A DNA stretch of 64,000 nucleotides from Brienomyrus brachyistius (taxonomy: Eukaryota; Chordata; Actinopteri; Osteoglossiformes; Mormyridae): contig NC_064538.1 of NCBI RefSeq assembly GCF_023856365.1, positions 8,977,435 to 9,041,434 of the forward strand, written 5' to 3'. The notes under the pieces were generated by a model. It searched no databases and was not told where the DNA came from. It saw nothing but the letters and a program-made list of their open reading frames with translations. The position numbers were made by a program, and so were the translations under genes. This document shows, piece after piece, positions 28,676 through 43,400 of the stretch (position 1 is its first letter; each line of letters opens with the position of its first letter).

Positions 28676-31438
28676 GGGGCAGCATGGTGGTGCAGTGGTT
28701 AGCACTGTTACCTCACAACTCTGGAACCCGGATTCGAGTCTCCGTCTGGGTTATCTGTGTGGAGTTTGCATGTTCTCCCCATGTCGTCATAGGGTTTCCT
28801 CCGGGTACTCCGGTTTCCTCCCACAGTCCAAATACATCATGAGGCTAATTGGAGTTCCTAAATTGCCCGTAGGTGTGCATGTGTGAGTGAATGGTGTGTG
28901 AGTGTGCCCTGCAATGGGCTGGCCCCCCCATTCTGGGTTGTTCCCTGCCTCGTGCCCGTAGCTTCCGGGATAGGCTCCGGACCCCCCACGACCCAGTAGG
29001 ATAAGCGGTTTGGAAAATGGATGGATGACAATAATAATAATATCATCATTTCAGTAAGGGGTATGAAAAGATACTAACTGTCTCCAGAGAGGCCTGAGAA
29101 TTCCCATGCTCTATGACTCAGGGGATGTCTGTCTTCATTCATTTCAATTCTTAATTACTCTGTCATAATTTGTGCAGTAGATCACCTCAGCTGCTCTTTC
29201 AGGTGTAACTGAAAACTTATGACTAGGTCTTCAATTTCAATTTTAGGTTTTCTCTCACTTGTAGACTGGAATTAACCCCCCTCCAAAAAAAAAATACCAT
29301 GAATCATGGTCTCACAGCTTAGCAGGCAACACAATGTGTGTTAAGATCAGAGCCACTGGTTAAATGAATAAACTCTGGACTGATTTACACTGAGGTTTGC
29401 CATAAAGTATAGTACAGACCTTTGTCAAAAGTGCGATTACTACCTCGCTGTGCACAGGGTTAGAAAATTAAACGACAATAGCAATAATTTGAATTAGAAC
29501 TGGTCAATGTGACCATCATCTCCATGCCACGGAGGGTGAACTCCTCCTCTGAGACATACTTGGTAGTAGTGTGATCTGTTAATACATCAATGAAGAAAAG
29601 TAAACAGGTAAACGACTGAATAAACCCAACACTACTGCCACCCGCCACCCGTCTGACTCCAGCGGCTATTTGTAATCAACCCTTAATTCCTCTCTGATTA
29701 AATCCCCCCTACCTGCCATGAACGGCGACAGGCCTGCACTTTATGTCAAGCATCTGTACTGTAAGCAACAACAAAAAGGTACAAACAAAACAGAACAGAA
29801 CCAGCAGAATGGACGGCTACAGAAGAGCGCAAAGTGGAGACATGCCAGAGGTGCTACGTTACAAACATACGGATGGGATTTCAGAAAATTCCTATCAGAC
29901 AATGCGTCAGAAGGCAGATCTCAATGAAAGCCCCCAGATCCTATCCCTTGAATCTCATCGTTCGGGAGGCGTGATGTGGGCGCGCACACAAGCACGAGTG
30001 GAGTTTAAGTAACAGTGCCAGGAAAAAAAACGACAAATGCACTCTGTCCCAGTCTGAACCCCAGGGCTGTATCTGGTATCTAGAGTAGATGTGGGTGCAT
30101 GTTTCCCAGCATCCTTCAGACTTCTTACTCTGGTATTTTTTTCCGTTTTGTCCTGGCATTCACTATCACTATATTTTTATTGGCAGCCTAAAAAGGCAAC
30201 CCACAATAAGGTTTACGGCTTCATGCTAAGTTCTCCATTTGGTATTCACTGGTGAAGAACTGCCCTTGTTTTGTCATTTTTTTTAAAGTAAGTTTACATG
30301 CTGGGAGCTCTTGAATTCACTCAAATGCACTAACAGCAGAAAGCCTGCAAATGTTTCCGGGGATTAAAGCCATAATATAGCTGCTGACGCTTCTGTTTCA
30401 GTAAAACATTGAGCTCTAGCTACAAACCTGCCCCCATCATCTCACTCAGCCTCCGTCATGCTGACCCTGCCCGCATCGCCACCTGCCACACAGCAGTTCA
30501 GCTAGCATGGAGCCGGGTGCCCTCGCCTCTGTTTCGGCTACAGACTCTGTAGGGGACTCTGGAAAGTGAAGAATCAGTTCAGTACCTGGAACACCCAGGA
30601 CAAATCAGCACAGGGTGTCCCAGATGGCCATGAAATTACGCTGCCCTCCAACTGGCTGCGGCCTCAAGCCTCGCCCTGACCCCACAGCATAGGCTACCCA
30701 GCCTGCACATGCCCCAAACTACTGGAGAGGAGGTTGCAGCCAATGGTGGATTGCCGAGAGGGGTACGGTGTTACAGTCCAGCTCAGATGAAAATGAAAGA
30801 CAAAAATCCACGACAAGTCTCTGGCCGGCATCTATGTTTACTAATAATCTAAATCGGGCAGGCGCCCCGCTCCATGGAAACAAGCTTTTGGGAAACCTGG
30901 TACTTTGGTGGGAGGGGGGCATAAGTCACAAGTAGGAGAGCCTGCATTACAGAGCAGTGATGCCACGGGGGTGGGGGGGTACGTCATTCCAGAGGGCTTT
31001 TTCCATGCCCCCTGCCAATGAAAACATTTGCCGCAACACAGATAAGGCCGAGACAACTCAGGCAAATGAGAAGGCAGCCGTGACTGGTGATGTGACCGTC
31101 GCAATTCAGATTCACTCATTGACAGATTTCACTGGCTCAACAATCCTGTGCTCACTGTAATTTTGTTAGATAGTATTGACAGAGCGCCTGTCCGAGATTT
31201 TAAGAACATTCCCTTCACTGATAACGGCTAGGACATACGTTATTTCAGTCCGAACGATTTTACCTATATGTTACAGGCAACAGTAACATTTTACTGAATT
31301 TTTTTTCTGCAATTTGCTATGGGTTAGTTTTTGGACTCATATGAACATAGTTTGTGTTGTATTGGTTTCCCCGCCATAACAGTTAATATTTTAATTTAAG
31401 AGCCAGGCCTATTATGTATGTGTAGGTATAAAGGTGTG

Positions 31439-31469
<31 letters not shown>

Positions 31470-34400
31470 GCCAGGCCTTCCAAAGAAAATTAATAAAGAC
31501 TTGAATGCAAAAAACCATGAACGGAAATGACAGAGAAAAGGAAATGAAATGACAAAGTGTAGGGCATTGTGCTTTCACACTTAAATGAGCACAAACGATG
31601 AGATAAATCAAGAATTGCACAGCAGAGCAGCCGGTTTCCTGTCAGAAGAACACTTCCTATCTCAAAAAACCACATACATGATATCTCCAAACTCTGGTCC
31701 TGAAGATGTTCAAAACATCACCAGACTCAGTCCTGAAAAAGAACAATGGTATAAAAGCATATCCAAGGTGTGCTGCAGTATGACTACTGATAGGCCGGCC
31801 ATTTAATTACAGTAAAATATCTCGGTATTAAAATGGCCCCTTAGTGTCACGTAGCGAATCCTGATTGGTGGGCTTGGGCACACGTGAATGTCTGGACCCA
31901 GGGACGCCCCGAAAGGAGCCCGATAAACAGCGGGCTGCTCAATGGCCCAGCGTAATCTTGCATTGATTAAATGTCATTTTGTAAAAAAAAGAATCATACT
32001 TCCCCATCTGTTCGGAGTTTTACTGGTGTCAGGTCACAAAAGGACAAGGCTCTTTTCCGGAAAGAGATGACCGGATATGGAGTAGCCCTGAATATTCCAG
32101 CGTTAGTACACCTCATGCCGGTCTTTGACCTTGTCGTTTGAGAAACACACATTGAAAGTTTTCGACACCCTCAGTCAGTTAGCGACACAACTTCGGTCAT
32201 AAGGTTTTACTGATGGCGCAAATAGAGAGCCTTATAAGGCCTTGAGGAAACGCTGGGGAAGTACTGTTCTCTTTCCTGATCGCTTAATTGAAGTGTAAAA
32301 CATTTTCAACAACAGCAAGATTTATAACGATCATCACATTCACGACGAGGAGCATCCATGGTGTTAGTTTGGTTACAATGACTGGCCTGAGAAAACTGTA
32401 TGAGCAGATGTGGTGACAAGGTGTGAGTTTCCTGAGTGTACCGCTTCTAAGTTGGAGAGGAAACACAACATCCTGTCAGATGTAAGCATGAGCTCAATTT
32501 GTTACTCCACCCTACCACTTTCAGTCAGTTTCTATAAATAATAACATTTCAAGACGTAGAAGGTACCAGTGATGGTGACAGCACCTTGCCTGACAAGGTA
32601 GCACCTATAGAACTATTGGCCAAAGAAACCCATTTCATCCCTTTTGAGACCTCTTGTGTTTTGCAGAAACATAGACGCTCCCACCCATCTTATCTCTCAT
32701 TAGTTCATCTTCTCAAGAGGCACAATTGCAAACTGAAGTAATATCCTGTTATGTTTGCATGTGTGCCTCTCTCACTTTCTCTCAAACTGATCGGTTTCAT
32801 GGCACGCAGCTGTCGAGAGTTTTTAAATCACAACAATTTTCAAAATAAATTCTATTTTTCAGGCTTTAAAAAGCACAACCTTTCACAGAGTTAAATACCA
32901 GATCTTCAGAGGGGATGGAGGTATTTTAGGCCTCAAAAATGCAGTCTTCCTACCCCTCCCCCCCCACCCCACAATTTTTTTTTACCACAGGGTCATATCA
33001 AATATGTGTAGGCAGCAGATCCCAATTTCAATCAAAGCAACTGGAGGGAACTCTGATAAATACACTTAACTTTTTTATCCATCCATCCATCCATCCATCC
33101 ATCCATCCAATAGTCTTTCAACCACTGATCCTGGTCTGAGTCGTGAGGAGGCCTGCAGCCTATCCGAGCATGGCAGGGGTACACTCTGGATGGGGTACCA
33201 GTCCTATTATAATTATTATGTTTTAAGCCTCGTGTACTTTTATCACTAGACTATTAACTTCTGCCCTTTTTGATGCATTCCCACAAAAAATTATTCTCTC
33301 CAGCCAAGGATTTACCGCTAGTACCATGTGAGGATCATCGGTGATTTCTGTGTATATAAAACTGCCTGGATGAATCTCAGAGTAGACATTTACTGGCAGC
33401 AAATAAAAACTGCACAAAGAAGACTCTTCTGAGTGCAGATCCATCAGTCTGGCTGGTATGAATATTACAGAATCTTCCATTCAGTCACCCATAAACACAT
33501 TCTGAGGACCACATGGGGTCACAGAGGTCCATCAGCAAGCACCTTCTTAAAAACAAGGAGCTGGCAAATTTTTTTACGAAAGAATGAAACCCGAAAGCAC
33601 CTCTGGGCCCGAGGCAAAGCGCGGCTACATCTCGCTCCCTCAGTCGCACAGCCACCGTGATCCTCTTTCGAAAGCGAGGCAAAGAGGGACTTGCACGCAG
33701 ATGGAAACCACTTTCACATCTCCCTACCACACAATTTTAGGGAAGGAATGTTAGGTTTCCTCATCAATACTGACCAACTTGCCTGGCAATTTCAGACTCT
33801 ACCAAAGCCCTAATATTCCTGCAAAGCCTCTTTCTACACCACTAACACTCCACTGCAGTGTATTAGTATTATTATTTAAACAATTGTGGCAGTTGCATCA
33901 GATAAGTCCATACAGGTTATGTGCAAACGTGACACCATGTTCAGTCCATTTGGCTGAAAGCACTTCCTCTTTGACACTGAGTGTTTGGTGTAACTGAATG
34001 CTGGTGTCCTGGTACAGAGCACATCTACTTTTCTGTACTACTGATTTGAATAACATTCATCAAAAATGTAAGCAAATATGTCTTTGCAAAAAACCCCCTG
34101 TGCTACTGGGTTCACTTTCTGTCAGTAGATCTGCATTACCAGGAAGAATTCTGACCCCAGAATCTTCACCTTTAATTGTTCTCTTTTAACTGTTGGAGTA
34201 TAGCCTGACTGTGGAGGTTTCCTTGGGCCTAAGCCCTTCCATAAACCTCTGCTAAGCCGTGATCAGAATGAACGTATTTAAGAGCAGGCGAGGATTCTGC
34301 GAATGCCACTTAAGGGCCCATGCACCAGCGTGTGTCCAATGAGCCAGCTGCTGAGATGAGAGTGGGTCACTGTCGACTGGCGTACGTGGGTGACGGGTGC

Positions 34401-37400
34401 TAATCAGCGTGACGAAAGCGGGGAAATGTGGAAGTGAAACTAGGGCAGTGAATTGCAAAAAGGAGCCGACACTGAAGTACTGATTTACCAAATTAGCTAA
34501 TAGCTATAAACACGTGTGAGTTACTCAATAACAAAAGTATATAGCTTATATTCAGTTGATTACGCTTCATAAAGTTAGCAGCATGTTACATGACTACAGA
34601 TACGATAATAGGGTGTTAACGTGATGTTAACACAATATTTCAGGTTATGGTCTTTTTTTTAATAATCTGGGTATTACAGTATTATCACAGCTTCTCAAAC
34701 TTACAGCATGAGTACAAATTCATTAGCATGGGCCTTGAAACACCGAAATGTGCTTTGCAGCACTGCAGTGTCTGACTCAAATATCTCTTAGCAATATGTT
34801 AGCTGTGTTACTTACAGTAAGCATCGCCGGTGTTAATCTGATGACTACACTTTCCAAGTTTTCCTAGTTCATAGAGTATTTTCCATCCCCATTGTGACCA
34901 GTATCCCAAAGAATCAAACATATGGCGGTGTGCTTTCCAAAAGCATAGCTAGTAAGTATGTCAGCAACATACATAGTAACTATGCAACTGAATGAGCCCA
35001 ACTACTTAGATTGCTAAGGGGAGTGTTTGGGAAACGCACCCCGGTACGATATTAGCTGTGCATCCTGTGTACTGTACAGCATCACAGTGCACTCCTGAAA
35101 CTCCCTGCTGTCCTCACAATTATATCATTTATATTGGTTTATATTGTTCACTTATCACTTTTTATATGCAGTTTGGTCTGAGGCGCACGAATAGCTATTT
35201 AAGTTATATTTTCATAATAAGCACATATTTTCATACCTCTCCTGTCCAGAGCTGGGTGTCTTACTTGGCTAGCCGTGGTGTTTTCATTACCTGCTTCTGT
35301 GCGCTTCCGTTGAGGCTTATAATGCGGAGCTATGACGTCACAACAACTGAAACTGCAAGACAAGGTCAACAGATGCAGGGGTGCGGCTCCACCTCGATTT
35401 AGGCGTGACAGGTAAAGATGGGATATCACAGGATGGTGCGTCCATGAAGTAACGTCTCACTTCCACGCCTCCTGCTTCTATGAGAAGCCGTGAGGTAACG
35501 CAGTTTGCAGAAAGTGCGGCGGTGCGTGTGATCACCACACTGTTCTAGGTAAACACAGAGCTCTGGCGGCTCCCTCGATCAATCCACCTAGAATGTGGCA
35601 CAGGAAGTTAGCTGCCAAAACCCCACAGTTTACCGTCACAATAGCCACAGCAGCAGTGGCATCACCAAAACTGTTTCAACTGCCCCGATTAACTAGCCAC
35701 AAACGTCTGCGAGACTGATTCTGTCTGTGTGTCACAGGTGCATGTGAGGATAACAGGTATAATTTTGGAAATCCATTTTTACAGAAATATATTTAATGGA
35801 AATACAGGGAGTGTTGGAAACTAGAGGGAAAAAGATGACTGAGTCGCTAAATGTTATTTACGCAGCCAACCACTTCAATGCAGGGGCGTCACAATGTAAA
35901 CAGAATCTGAGACCATTCATTGTAATATGATAACTGCTCTTTCAATCCTGTCAGTCCCTCAATGTCTTTTTCTGTTTTAATCTGTCTGTATTTTACTGTA
36001 CTTGAAAATAAAAAAAAATCTAATAAAACTACTAACAAACAAAAAAAAAATAATCAGCATCAAAGGTTGGAGACACTGTCCACTGCTTCCAGACATGAAA
36101 CCGGCAGGAAATGCCTTGCCCACAATGCAAATGTCTCCTGACTTCCAGAATGCATAATACTAAGAAGAACGCAGAAGAGTCCCCCCCAATGTTACCACAC
36201 GTCACTTTCCACACCTCATCCACACACCCTAGGTGTGCTGTGAGTTCATTTGAGGTTCATGCCAAACACTATATCTGCTCTATCGCTGAGCCTTCAACAG
36301 GATTATGGAAAATAGGCCTCACACACTACTTTCCTTGAGAATTAAGGTACATAAGGGTAAACCATCAGCTTTATCAAACTGGCAAAGAATCCACATTTTC
36401 AACAACAGGAAGTTATATATCTTAAGAGCTAAGAGATCATAAAGAAACGGCTGTATAAACACAAAAGCCAGTATGTCTTTCTTCCTTCCACTTCATTCCC
36501 CATGCGTGTGAACGCGCACCTCACATTCGTGCAAATGAATGCGACACAGATAGGGCCGGCGGACGGCGGGGCACAAGGTGAGAGAGGAAGTGAGGGGCAC
36601 CGCTGATGGCCCCAGGCTGCATGCCACCCTCCGCTCTTCCCGTGAGCGCTGACGTTACACTCGCCGTTAGGTGCGGTGCAGCTAGCTGGAGCTCCGTCCG
36701 TACATTGTAACATAATGCAGGGGAAGCATCACGCGGCTGACACCCCGGCCTCTGATGGGCCTCACATGTGTACTTTTCATAAGAACAGTGCTTAGGAGTT
36801 CATACATAGACAAAAGGTCATCAGAAAAATACTTTCAGATTCAATAATAAACAAAACAGCAGTGACATTGGACGGATCCTCTTAATATCCTACGACCGGT
36901 GACACTTTGCAAAGTGTTATCATGTGACGCACATGCCCACAGATACTAAAATAAAAAGATGCTTTTATTATGAGATGTACTGTGCTGTCCTTGTAAAAAC
37001 ATGCCAGGGCAAATACATTTGGCCGGATCTGTGAGCGTTAAGCTTCAAAAAAAATGCACAAAATTAAAAAAAAAAAAAAACACTCACCTTCCAAGGAGTC
37101 AGTCAGTCTGGAATAATCAACTAATGGTTCTTCGTCTCCTGTGCTTCTCTTTTCCCTTTGTGAATTTTCCCTCAAATCCCTCCATCCACCACTAAGCAGT
37201 CAGGGTGACGCGACAGCCGGAGATGCCACCCGGCCGAAGACCACTGGCTCTGCGTGACAGGACAACCACGGGCGGCAAATCAGACACCCTCACCCCGAGT
37301 CAGTCACATAAAGAGCCAGCAAGAGAGAGAGAGAGAGACAGAGGAAGAGAAAGAGAGAGAGAGAGGAATAGGAGAAGGAAAGGAGAAGAGCACAAAGCAA

Positions 37401-40400
37401 GTGCAGAAACCTGGCAAAAGGGAAGTTTTGAAACCTTGCAGATGTCGTAAGAGGCTCGGGGTATGTTTGAAACTTCCATGACTCAGCCCCCTCCCACCTC
37501 CACAGCACGTACCCCGGCACGTGCCCGAAGCTACCCTGGGCAGGTAGTGCTGATATGGCCATTCTGTGCTTGGTGAATCTGCTGTTTCAGACAGACTAAG
37601 TGACCACACCAGTGAGCTCATGGGTACCCGCTCAGGCCGCTATGACTTGTATGAAAGGCCGGCCCCTCCCTACCCAGACAGACCCAGACGCACACTGCGG
37701 ACAGCCAGCCGAACAAACTTTCATTACATTTACCGTATTATAATTTGAGGCCACACTCAACTCTTTTCTAGCTTCCTGCAAAAATAAACACTTCTTGTGA
37801 CATTCACAAGTCACAGTTTGCTGGACGATGATTAAAGACTGCCGACTTGGGAGAATCTGACCCAGACAGCAGCTCGTGTTCATCAACAGTTGGTGGAATC
37901 GGCTGAGGTAGAACCAACCCACAGCTCACGTTAAACTAGCTATACAAAAACACACGCTGGTGATCTAAGGGGGCACACGTCGTATTACCATCTGATTTTA
38001 CAAATCAATATCTAAAACAAAGAATTAGATATATAACTATGCAACGTTGCAACATTTCAACTGTTATGTGGACTCCAGCCCCATTCACATTTAAGCTAAT
38101 ACATTAATTTCTTATTACTCAGAAATGCTCTTTCTTCTTTCTCCAGGTTTCAAGTTAGTTTCTCCACCAGCCTCCTAGGAACTTCCCTAATTTCCATTTA
38201 CCAGTCAATACATTGTTTTGTTTCTTTCTGCCATGGCTTTCTGTCTTACTCACTTTCCTATCTGGGCGGTGATGAAGTTCTTTAAGTCAGTAAACACTGT
38301 CTGTCTTTTCCACTCAGAAAACACACTGCACACTTAATGCTGTGTTCTAAGACACTAAACATGTATTACGAGAGAGTATAGCAAAATGGCAGCGCACCCA
38401 CTTTCAAAGATCGATCACCTTGCATGGCAAGATTTCTGATTGGAGAACATACATGCTGCCCATACATAGATGATAAATACAAATTAAAATACACACACAC
38501 TTATTTAGTCAAACATTAGCCCGAAGTTTAAGAATCTCTACAGTATATATAGGCTTAAGACATCGATAAAATAAACTATGGCCATAGTCATCATTCTTTA
38601 GGAATTGTGAAAGTGTGAGAGGTAGGAATCAACTTAACCCTTTTCTAGTTCTGTTCTCAGGTCTAATGTAGCCTAGAAAACCCTTGTAACGTTAAAGGAT
38701 AGAAATTATAGGAATTCTGGAACCTGGAATTGAACATTAGAATCTTGACGTTAACTAGCTATAGAACGCACAAAAATGGAGTCACTGCTGATAAGCAAAT
38801 AAGAAATACAATGACTATCGTTTAAAAAAAAAAAAAAAACACGTTAAAAGGACTCCCCCTAAACTTTGTAGAATCAGAATAAAAGCACTGCTAAATCACG
38901 TAGAATGCAGCCTGCTCCTCTTCCGCCCTTTGCGGCAACAGAGTAACTTCCCATAAAAAGTGACCGGACATCCCTGTATAACAGGAATTCTTTGTGTACT
39001 ACTATTTTAGTGATAATTTGTGATATAATTACCCATCAACATGAAGACATTCCTCACATCGTAGCCTCGGGATCCGAAACAGAATGATCCTCTTAAAGCT
39101 TTGGGAATTTCCTCTAATGCATTTTTCTTGAATAAAATCAGAGTGTTACGCCAAAATGTGACACAGTGAAGTAACCTAAAGCATCTCTGGCCGGGCGACC
39201 ATGCTTACACCACCGAGTGACAGCTCCATGTCATTACGTCTCTTATCCGCTTTAACGCATTATGACACAAGACAAAGTTGCTTTATTTAACATGTGGGAA
39301 AAAAAGTGTTTTTTTTTTCAGAAATACTTGAATTTTACTTATGACTGTCGCAGGAGATGAAGTGCAGTAATGCAGCAGCGAGTGTGCATGTGTAAGATAG
39401 ACGGGCACAAGCAAATGCAATGGAAGGAAATTGACAGGGGATATATTTAGGGCTGAACATGTGAAAATAATTGAAAGTGAATTCAGTTAAGCCATGCAGT
39501 CGTGGTACATGGCAGAGACTCAAAGGATAGGGAGGCCTTCCTGCTTTTGGCAGAGACAGGGGATAGAAGGTCAGCTTCTGATGCTGGACAAACCCTTGTC
39601 TGCACGTGGACAGACACACCTCCACACAGACGTCCCTACCCCCACACACTGATATTCCTTTCTCCACACTGAAATTCCCGCCTCCACAGACATTCCCCCA
39701 CGCACACGGACACTCTCGTCCACACACTGACGCTCTCACCCGCACACTGACATCTCCATCTCCACACATTCCCATTCCCACCTACACACTGATCTGCACC
39801 TGACCATTGCCACAGAACTGCTGCTCACACGATAGGAACATCAGTGAACAGCATCGGGTATCCTTTCCGAAATCTCCCCACTTTCCCAGTGCAATATTAT
39901 CCTCGGCTGTGTAACTTTCCTACAGTAAGCTGAACACCAGCAAAGGCAGCAGGCTAGAAGGCTCACTGCCTTCGAGTGCCCTTCTGATCTAACATTAAAC
40001 CCGGTGAAATATGTAAAGAAGAACACTGCTGCTTACGGACAGCGGCTCTGAGGCCTGCATGGTGACCATGGCCTAAAAGGGGGTTTTAGACTAGAGTGTG
40101 ATGCGCCTCCCAGAGGAAGCCGTGACTTTGACATGTGCTTCTCTCACAAGCAGAAAGACTGAGGAAGCATCTGCAACATCATCAATGTTTGTCACGGTAT
40201 CTGTCTTCATTAGAGAACGAGTGTATGCATGTATGTCTGCATTTGTAGATCATATAAACAATAAAATGGAGGGTGATATTCATGCATTAAAACCCCCCGG
40301 CTGCTCCTGTTACCAATTTGGATTGTTTACTTTGTTCATTCTTAAAGACCTGTACCACATGATCATTGATCATGTGACACGAAGAGTTTATATGAGGGGA

Positions 40401-43400
40401 AAATTTCCTTTTCAATGTCCCTGCTTCTCTTCTTCTCTTGAGGTTTTTGGCCCTGGGATGTCCACACCCAAAATGCATTAAGCTAAAATATGCATGTGTG
40501 TTTGTGTGTGTGTGTGTATGTGTGTAGCATGATAACCTTTAGAGGAGGAACTGTTCAGGGCTGTGAAAAAGGGTTACTGGCAAGGGCTGCTTAGAAATGA
40601 TTGGAGTGGGGAGGTCAGCCGGAGTTGGTGGAGGCGTCGACTAGCAGGCATGTGATCCTGGGTCGCCTGGAGCACTAGGCAGGCCAACAGGCCAGCTGTG
40701 CAGCTTGCAGAAAATACAAACCCAGCCAAACTCGTGCTGGGACTGATATTATTAGACTCCAGATCAATCAAGGTGTGGATGGAGGACTACCAGATCAAGG
40801 TCCTGACATGGCCCTCATATTTCAAGACCGGAACCCCATCGAAAACCTCTGGAATAATAGGAGGAAGATGGATATGGATATAATCACATTGCATCAAACA
40901 AAACTGAGTTGTTAAATTGTTTTTCGCACCAGGAGTAGGATAAAGTCAGCCAGTAACAACGTGAAGGACTGGTAGCATGCCAGTATTGATTGTTTAAGTA
41001 GTGGTGGGTGATATGATGATAATTTATCATGACCGGTTGCAACTGCATCCACAATAAGCATTTCAGAGTTATCATGAGCATTGCAATAAAGCACTACTTA
41101 ACACTATTATTATACAGACAGAATAAACCGGCAATCACCTATCACGCGATAGCCTGCGTGCTTGGAGGATACAACAGCATTACAACTTGTGTGAAACAAA
41201 GCAATTTCAGCCTGCATAACATCGCAGCGCTGTCTGTATCTCTTACTTCTCTGTCAAGCACCTGTTTCACTGGATTTCAAATTACCGAAAAGATCTCGAA
41301 TGAAAAACTTTGATCTTTTCTGCCCAGCTAGCTAACTTCATAAAAACAAACTTCATATACCATCGGACTGCAAAAAATATTGCACTCGTGTCACGAGGCG
41401 AATAACGCACCGGCCATAGAGGGGCTGGCTAAGGTGACGAATAAAGGAAGGTCTTGGTTGACGGGGAGAAACTGGCACAGGAAAAGTTCTCTAATTTGAT
41501 TGCGTGGGAAAGGCTTGGATTTGTGAAATTCAACATGCACCAACCTACTGTAATTTGCAAACTTTATAAAAATACTGTTCATACAAATGTGATAAATATT
41601 CACTTGTACTTAAAACCTTTGAAGCTTTACTATCAAAAAAAAAACACTCTTGTTATAATGAGTCAATTTCTTATACGTACAGTATTTTACATACCTTAAA
41701 ACAACTTATGTTATTTTATACAACAGTTAATTCCGACCAACATATCTGATTGGACAAGAGGCATTCTGTAAGTGCGGTTATCAGAGTATTTCACGTCAGC
41801 TGTATTGCTTCGCTTCACAGGTGTGTCTAAAAACCGTTACACATGCTTCACTGTCACCAACAAGGGGCTGGTGTTGGGCTGGTTCTCGTTTAGTGCCTTT
41901 TGAGAACCTGCTTACGTTTCCATCTGTCTCAAAAACGAACGTAGGCAGAAGTGCGAGTAAAGTAAAAGTTCATATATATTCCTTTTTCTTGGATTTGTTT
42001 TGATGCTTTGATTTAAAAATTTTATGAGCTGAAGAATGAAAAAAAAAATGTTTCCAACTCTGATATATCGGAGTACAACGTGTATGTTATTGCTTAATTA
42101 ATGCTACAACCACTTGTTGATTAATTAACATTAGTACCAACCAGTTGTTGTTTAACATTACTACATACATTCCAATTTAGTTGGTCTGCAGAGAAAAAAA
42201 AGTGATCAGCATTGTAGATATTGTGATATAATATTTTGGCCATGTGTCCATGCCTATGTTGAACCCTCCTAAGTAAAAAATATTATTATTGTATTATTTT
42301 ATAATGGGTATAAAGTTTATCCAATGTATAAAAATATAGTTTTTTTTAATATATTTTGGCCACACATTCTGTGTGTGTGTGTGATTAGGTTTATATAGAA
42401 ATCTGTTGTTTTTTTTTTACATTGTGGGGACCATTTTTCAGGTCCCCACAAAGATCTGTGAATGCAATCAAAAAAAGTAAAAATGCGCCAAAAGTCTCGT
42501 ATTCTGTTTGGTTAGTTATCAATAACAAAAAAAAAAAAAAAAAAACACACATATAAAATAAAAATAACAAACCTTTTACACAGAGGAAGGCATTGGACAG
42601 CAAAGGGTTTGCTCAGGTATGACAGTGGGTCATGTTGTATTTGAGGGTCCTGCTTGCAGACTGCATGTCTAGATCTACGTTCCACAGCTTTCTGTCCTTA
42701 ACTATGGGAGGCGTGGCTTTGAGAGGGGACACGCCCCCTCACCACAGTAACAGTTGCTTTGACAGAGTTTCTATAAAGGTCTCAGGGGGGCATCTCAGCT
42801 AGGAAAAACAGAATCACATCACAGTCCGACACAGCTTACAAGACACCTTAAAATAACCTATATCAAAAATAATAACCCTGTTTCTGACGTGAGCCTGGTC
42901 TTCTTAAGGCTCTGTTTGACCAGCACACCACTGCATGCACCTAGGGCTGCAGTACGGACATGGATACCCTGGCAGATTCAGGGGGCCCAGGACTTCTCAG
43001 TGGCCCTTGAACATGTAAAATTATGCATAAAACTGGGTTGGGGGGCAAGGAGACATTTTGCTAGGGGGCTTAGAATTTCTGGCTACGCCCATACATGAAC
43101 ATAATATGTATGTAAACAGATGATGGATAAATTCTCCAGTAAAACTACCTTTTTAAATCAACATGCTGATATTTTGTGGTGATTATTTGCCTTATTCTCA
43201 GGATGGAGCTGTCATCACATTAGACCAGTGATCAGTTTGTAATATTTTAAACCAAATTTATTTCACAAAAGTTTTTTAGCAATAGCACAACGCCTTCATG
43301 CACTTCACAAAAAGAGTCTGACATAATACAACACAACCCAATGAAAACTTTTTGGTCGAGACCCATGATCTGAGAACCACTGCTTTAGAACACACAGCCC

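Noticed and set aside
28690..28760. Possible tRNA gene from A- and B-box motifs
   Set aside because: The boxes belong to the SINE promoter. No cloverleaf or anticodon arm is supported, and the same motifs recur in all copies.
33077..33109. CRISPR-like or satellite array
   Set aside because: It is a simple (ATCC)n tract; no spacers exist, and the genome is eukaryotic.
37205..37480. Arg/Glu-rich small proteins
   Set aside because: They arise from the (GA)n tract and lack splice or conservation support.
39606..39803. Thr/Pro/His-rich 65-codon frame
   Set aside because: Translation of the minisatellite.
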